This document shows, in pieces, positions 59,601 to 64,000 of a DNA stretch of 64,000 nt. The DNA is taken from contig JANUWF010001109.1 in NCBI GenBank assembly GCA_026120185.1, positions 4,704,001 to 4,768,000 of the forward strand, in the 5' to 3' direction. The notes beneath the pieces are model-generated. The model was given only the letters and a program-made list of their open reading frames with translations, did not search any database and was not told where the DNA came from. The position numbers and the translations under genes were made by a program. Every line of letters begins with the position of its first letter. Positions within the stretch are counted from its first letter, which is position 1. The DNA is from Voacanga thouarsii (lineage: Eukaryota > Streptophyta > Magnoliopsida > Gentianales > Apocynaceae).

Positions 59601-60620
59601 GTTAGTGGGAGTGCAATCATTTTCTTACTGCTTTATGTAGATGACATATTGCTAATAGAAAACGATATTCCTGTCTTGCAAACGGTTAAAGTTTGGTTGT
59701 CCAAACAATTCTCCATGAAAGACCTTGGTGAAGCAACCTATGTTCTTGGAATAAGGATCTATAGAGATAGATCCAAAAGATTGCTTGGTCTTTCACAGTC
59801 TACATACATAGATAAAGTGCTAAAAAGGTTTAGCATGGATCAATCCAAAAAGGGATTCTTGCCCATGTCACATGGCGTAAGCCTTTCAAAATTGATGTCT
59901 TCCAAGACACAAGTTGATAGGGATCACATGACTAAGATTCCATATGCCTCAACAGTTGGATCTATCATGTATGCTATGATATGTATTAGGCCCGATGTAT
60001 CTTGTGTTCTCAGTTTGACGAGCAGATACCAATCCGACCCTGGTGAGGGTCATTGGGCGGCTGTAAAGAACATCCTTAAGTACTTACGAAGGACTAAGGA
60101 TATGTTCTTAGTATATGAAGAATGTGATTTGAAAATAAACGGGTATACTGATGCCAGTTTTCAATCTGATAAAGATGATTTCAAATCACAATACGGCTAT
60201 GTGTTTACGTTGTGCGGAGGGACAATAAGTTGGAAAAGTTCCAAATAAGAGACTATTGCCGACTCTACGACAGAAGCTGAGTACATAGCTACTTCTGAAG
60301 CAGCTAAGGAGGCTGTTTGGATCAAGAAGTTCGTGACGGAATTGGGTGTGGTTCCTAGTATTGTTGGTCCAATAACTTTGTATTGTGACAACAACGGAGC
60401 CATTGCACAAGTAAAGGAGCTGCGGTCTCACCAACGATCCAAACACGTACTGCGATGCTATCATCTAATCCGGAAGATCATAGATAGGAATGATGTAAAG
60501 ATAGAGAGAGTTCCCACGGATGAGAACATAGCTGACCCGCTTATGAAAGCACTATCCCAGAAGAAACATGATTGTCATGTTGAGTCATTTGGTATTAGAT
60601 ACATGAATGATTGGCTCTAG
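56691..60620 (+). pseudogene. C3 gag-pol (Copia), nearly full length, broken
   Basis: Gag starts MSMNLNLRSILETNRLTESN; knuckle CHHCGKMGYWRRNC (CX2CX4 with Tyr in place of His, then X4C). Protease VLDTGCGSHLC is preceded by TAG. Integrase: LWHCHLGHVNENRISKLH and CGTCESCLL, SDVCGPM, FIDDFS, RSD stop GREY, NGVSE. RT: KPIGCKWVFKKK, YKARLVVKGY, QMDVKTAFLNG, IYGLKQA, YVDDILL (YVDD 59634-59645). RNase H: GYTDASF, EAEYIA, YCDNNGAIA, ENIADPL. Breaks: frameshift after 56815, TAG 57214, TAA 57340, TAG 57571, frameshift near 58140, TGA 58244, 58361 and 58478, a one-base insertion near 59540, TAA 60246. Stop TAG at 60618-60620. Otherwise colinear with Copia polyproteins. Confidence 0.95.
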
Positions 60621-60623
60621 TGT

Positions 60624-60632
60624 AAGTGGGAG
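60624..60632 (+). promoter_or_regulatory. C3 polypurine tract
   Basis: aagtgggag lies eight bases before the 3' LTR, after the gag-pol stop. Confidence 0.7.
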
Positions 60633-60640
60633 TTTATTAG

Positions 60641-62366
60641 TGTTGTGCCCTAGAGGCAATCACTTGTACATTGTATATGACACATTTTATTTTAATAAAA
60701 GGCATTATTTATCTTACAGTTTCTTTTGTTTACTTTAAGTAATATAACTATTCGATAAAATCCCTAGTACAACACTGTGTTAAGGAAATTCTGATAGAGA
60801 TCATAATATGAGATTTCTACTACACTGGATGGTGTTAGTACTTAAATAGTCCCTAATCATAATATTAATGAGACAAGACATCATTAATACGTTAAGACTA
60901 ATATGTGTTAGACTTCCTGATTTGATCAGGCGGTGGTTCTCATAACCGTGAGTATTGAGATACTCAAAGTTAACATGGATGCTTGTTAATGGAACAAGTT
61001 CATTGGATGACCTAGCTTTGAGATAATCATATGGATAACTATTTAGTACCAGTGATATAATCTCAATATAGCAAACGTGCAAGTATCCTTAGACTTGAGA
61101 TCTCCAAGGTACTTTGTTTGCTGAGTTTTGTACTTTGATTCCAATCTCCGAAGCTTGATCGAGGGCCACCTATAAGATGGATATTGGGTACATTGTGAGG
61201 TAAACGAAAGTAGTTGAGAGGGTCAATAAAGGATTCACCACTCCTAATAGTAGGAGCGAATATCTCACGGCCACTTGTAGGAATTACTACTCGAAAGTCC
61301 TTGGCCAAGGCGATTGTGTATTGGAAACAGTTCCAATTGATACACTTTTAGAGTAGTGGGTTCCTGGTACAAGTACTATTGTATTCGGGCCAGAATTAAT
61401 TCTGGAAGGAGTTGGCACTAATTCCGTATTCTAAACAAAATGAGATATTGTATGGTGAAAGGAGTTAATTGCATTGAAGTTTGTTATTGAAGGGTTCATG
61501 TCAAGCCACTTGACTTCTTGGACTCTTGGGTGTTCATGATGTGTTTCTAGATACCGCTCATGATCTGAGAATATGGGTTTATTAATTGATGAATTAATAA
61601 ACCAATTCTGATTAGAATTAATAGGATTAATTCTAATTAATTATGGATTATTAATCTCAAAGACGTTTGGATTAATTCATGTTCGCTACCAATTGACTGG
61701 GAAACCTAATAGGTCACACACAACAGAGGATTATATGCTCAGGTGTTATTTGATAACATTGTGGGGTTAATTGAGAGAAAGAGAAGTTGTTGTGGACAAA
61801 TTATAATTAGTTATAATTTGTGGTCTAAGTTGTAATTGTGAGAACTTGATATTTCCAATTACAATTAGGAAATTCTAATAGGATTAGAATTCTCAATTTT
61901 AGCAGGGTTTTAGGTATATATGTATGATATAACTGAAAACCCTAGCTGATGTCGAGTCACACGAAATCCAGCTAAAAATAGCTGAACAACACATGATTCT
62001 CTCTCATTTGTTCTCTCTTTCTCATTTTTCTTCTTGAAAGAAAAACCCTAGCTGCCATTAATTTTTGCTAGCACATAAATTTTGGTGCTTGAGTATACCT
62101 CTGTGTGGATTACTGTTAGAGATAATCACATACTGTGATTATAGCGGTTTGACATTCAACTCACGTGGAGGTTGATCACGAGGATTGTTGAATCGCGCCT
62201 CAACTTAAAGAAGAAAATTTTGTTCTTCGCACGATCACCCAAAGGTGAAAAGTTGTTACCTTTACTCTCTTTATATCTTGTTTTCCACACATAGATGGGT
62301 CCTGAGATGGTATCTCATTTTATTTTTCGCTGCGCCATATAGGATACAAGCCTGAAATACCCAACA
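60641..62366 (+). repeat. C3 3' LTR
   Basis: TGTTGTGCCCTAGAGGC to AATACCCAACA, 1726 bases, complete. Confidence 0.96.
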
Positions 62367-62791
62367 CCGTTGCCATCCCTAAGTGGGTCTATTTGAATTC
62401 CTTCATGATACCAAGATGATAATTAATTGTGATAAGTGCTAATCAATCATTGTTATGTCTTTGAGGATTTCTATCTATTTACATTTCTTTTCTCCTTGTT
62501 CTTACTCCTTGACTATCCTTGTGACTTTTCTTGTGTGAATTAATTTTCTCTAGTATATTAGGTTAGTAGGTTATTTACTTATATTTCTCTATTTTATTGG
62601 CTAAACAATAAAGATTTGGGTAAAGTAAGGTGGGAGTCTAAGTTCTCAGGGATTCGATACTTGCTAGTCCGTATACTATACGATAGGTATACTTGTCTAT
62701 ATATGTAGTTTTAGTAGTTGGCATTTTTATTAAAACTTTATTAATCGTGTAATTTGTCGATAATATTTTCTACACTAAAAAATATGCATCA
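62367..62791 (+). repeat. A3 right segment: 3' end of the LTR
   Basis: Follows C3 directly. It has the A-family LTR end layout (cttcatgataccaagatgataatta, tattggctaaacaataaag, tactatacgataggtatac) but is well diverged from A1 and A2. It ends gcatca followed by the duplicated taatg. Confidence 0.7.
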
Positions 62792-62796
62792 TAATG

Positions 62797-63216
62797 CTTA
62801 TCGGTTTCTTGTGCATACTTTGAAAATGTAAAAAATACACAAGAACACGATAATGGAATCAAGGAATACATCATTTTTTTGAAAATTTATTTCCTTGCAA
62901 ATCCAATAGTGGAGAAAGTTCATCTAAACGAACGTTTGATACTATGAATCAAGAGAAGCATGATGATGGAAATCATGATTCATCCCACAAAATTAAGCTA
63001 AGGCATAGCAAAAGAATGAGGGTAGAAAAATCATTTGGAGATGATTTTCTCACTTATTTGTTAGAAAAAGAGCCACAAACGTATTGAGAGGCAGTGAATT
63101 TCTCTGAAGGTCCTTTATGGAAAGAAGCTATAAGAAGTGAAGTTGATTCTGTTCTACAGAATCATACTTAGGAATTAGTAGATCTTCCTTCTGGTTGTAA
63201 ATCTTCAGGGTTTAAG
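62797..63216 (+). pseudogene. C1 integrase-RT linker, third piece
   Basis: Continues the frame left at 46222: AYRFLVH (the first residue spans the junction), then HKNTIMESRNTSFF, then the linker with LRHSKRMRVEKSFGDDFLTY and EAVNFSEGPLWKEAIRSEVD, then NHT stop ELVDLPSGCK. This is the stretch before RT in Copia elements. Stops: TGA or TAA in the first part, TGA 63087-63089, TAG 63170-63172. It is cut at 63216 by another LTR, so RT and RNase H of C1 lie beyond the window or are lost. Confidence 0.88.
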
Positions 63217-64000
63217 TGTAACACCCCGCTACCTAGGCTCGCCAGGGTCAGGGATGTCGCCCCGTCTAAAGGACAAGGGGTCTTTATAATGAGGACACAC
63301 AAATATAATAGCGGAAATAAAATGATACTTCAACTTAAAATTTATTACAAACCGAAAGAAATAATAATAAATCCAAGAATACTCAAAACAAATTCATAAT
63401 AAAAAATCATCCGCTCTCAGCTCTCCCAACATTACACAAAATAAATCCTCAGAAAATTCTTCCAAAGCAGACAATATATAGCTACTCATGCCCACAGCAG
63501 GATGTACCTGAAATCATGATAAAATGGTGGTGAGACAAAAATCTCGGTAAGTCCGTGTATGCTTTGGGTGTTTAGTGAAAATAGTTCGTGGATGCAAAAT
63601 GTGAAACCTTTATAGGAGAAATACTGGCAAGCAATAACATTAGTCAAAAGCAAGAGTGGTGTTTTGGCTTTTCCAGCTATATATAAGTAATAAAATCAAT
63701 CACTCGAAAGAAAGGGATATAAGTTACCACACGTTAGGCCCCATAACCGGTCAGAATGCCGACACTTTGTGTAGACTGACAAAAGTAGGTGATCGGCTTA
63801 TTGGGCAAGATACTCCTCCTTCTCTATACCCAAACAACAACTGGGTGTCCATTCCGGCAAACCACAGTCACTTAACTAAAAACAAACTGCTAGCTCGGAC
63901 CAGCACGACTCACTGGACTGACATCTTACCCGGGAAGGACTCACCCCTCAGAGGTGGCCACCTACTGAGAAACTTACCCTAACCCTTCAAAGACTAGTCC
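63217..64000. mobile_element. LTR of an unidentified element, cut by the window edge
   Basis: Starts TGTAACACCCCGCTACC, a common start for plant Ty3 LTRs, directly after the C1 frame (left flank ttaag). It contains gggatgtcgccccg, ctcggtaagtc and a GC-richer part (63740-63970). TGTAACACCCC-type LTRs often end in the inverse, so orientation is open. The open frame at 63656-63982 shows no known domain. Confidence 0.65.

Larger units (their letters stand above)
53186..62366 (+). mobile_element. C3: Copia retrotransposon with both LTRs
   Basis: 5' LTR (lacking its first 36 bases), tRNA-iMet PBS, 1.8-kb leader, one long broken gag-pol, PPT and a complete 3' LTR. The LTRs are still very similar, so it is among the younger insertions here. 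The right flank is A3 (ccgtt...) and the left flank is A2; no target duplication exists because of the deletion at the left. Copia domain order; the long LTRs and the gag type suggest the Angela/Tork group, but I cannot settle the lineage. Confidence 0.93.
46223..62791 (+). mobile_element. A3: A-related Ty3 element with A2 and C3 nested inside, TSD TAATG
   Basis: Left end TAATAGGGACTAAA (a TG-to-TA form of the A-family start); right end aatatgcatca. taatg is present at 46218-46222 and 62792-62796, and the C1 coding frame joins across it. Only the outer parts are A3: 46223-47190 and 62367-62791. The right part has the A-family LTR end layout (ctaaacaataaag, gattcgatacttg, tatactatacgatagg). 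No pol is left; its interior was lost, at least in part by the deletion next to C3. Confidence 0.8.

Noticed and set aside
63656..63982. 108-codon open frame in the right-edge LTR
   Set aside because: No domain, sits inside an LTR, and the GC-richer composition makes open frames likely by chance.

Overview
The window is flowering-plant (probably eudicot) nuclear DNA: AT-rich, with plant-type intron borders, a plant-type RPA70 gene remnant and a dense stack of LTR retrotransposons. I found no gene that reads through intact. Every coding region is a transposon remnant or a pseudogene, and many of the stops look like cytosine-deamination products (CGA to TGA, CAG or CAA to TAG or TAA, TGG to TAG).

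Left part (1-14,448). A ~150-bp satellite array fills 1-1690 and ends in (GT)32. An RPA70 (RPA1) pseudogene on + (2828-4694) keeps its N-terminal exons and its last exon; the middle is replaced by inverted copies of one of its own exons. Next come AT-rich DNA, CACTA-like subterminal repeats (5948-6475), a reversed piece of a Ty3-type LTR (6484-7221), a nested foldback element (7345-8106), exons of an unrecognised broken gene on - (8258-10018), a (TA)n run and an LTR-like stretch with a tRNA-like motif.

Middle part (14,449-28,870). A decayed Copia element on - (C2, 14449-22676) is split in gag by a solo LTR (S1). A second solo LTR of the same family (S2) lies just beyond it. After a largely blank stretch come two small DNA-transposon candidates.

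Right part (28,870-64,000). This is one nested structure built on an old + strand Copia element, C1. C1 is cut in its protease by a 14.5-kb Athila-like Ty3 element (A1, 30772-45260, TSD GTTAT). It is cut again at the end of its integrase by a related element (A3, 46223-62791, TSD TAATG), and a third time at 63217 by an unidentified LTR that runs off the edge. A1 itself carries a reversed solo LTR of its own family inside its 5' LTR (TSD ATTTC), a solo LTR inside integrase (S3, TSD CAAAC) and another in its 3' non-coding part (S4, TSD CTTTA). A3 contains a pol-less Athila-like element (A2) that carries a plant-transposon-protein-like gene instead, and a Copia element (C3) with both LTRs, a tRNA-iMet primer site and a nearly full-length but broken gag-pol. 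A deletion scar with apparent filler DNA joins A2 to C3 at about 53172-53186.

Inferred order of events: C1, then A1 and A3 into C1, then A2 and C3 into A3 and the solo-LTR parents into A1. LTR-LTR recombination, the A2/C3 deletion and point decay followed. The most unusual signals are the RPA1 inverted-repeat locus, a GC-rich GGCGCC module shared by Ty3 LTRs and a Copia leader, the five solo LTRs with perfect target duplications, and the templated deletion scar.
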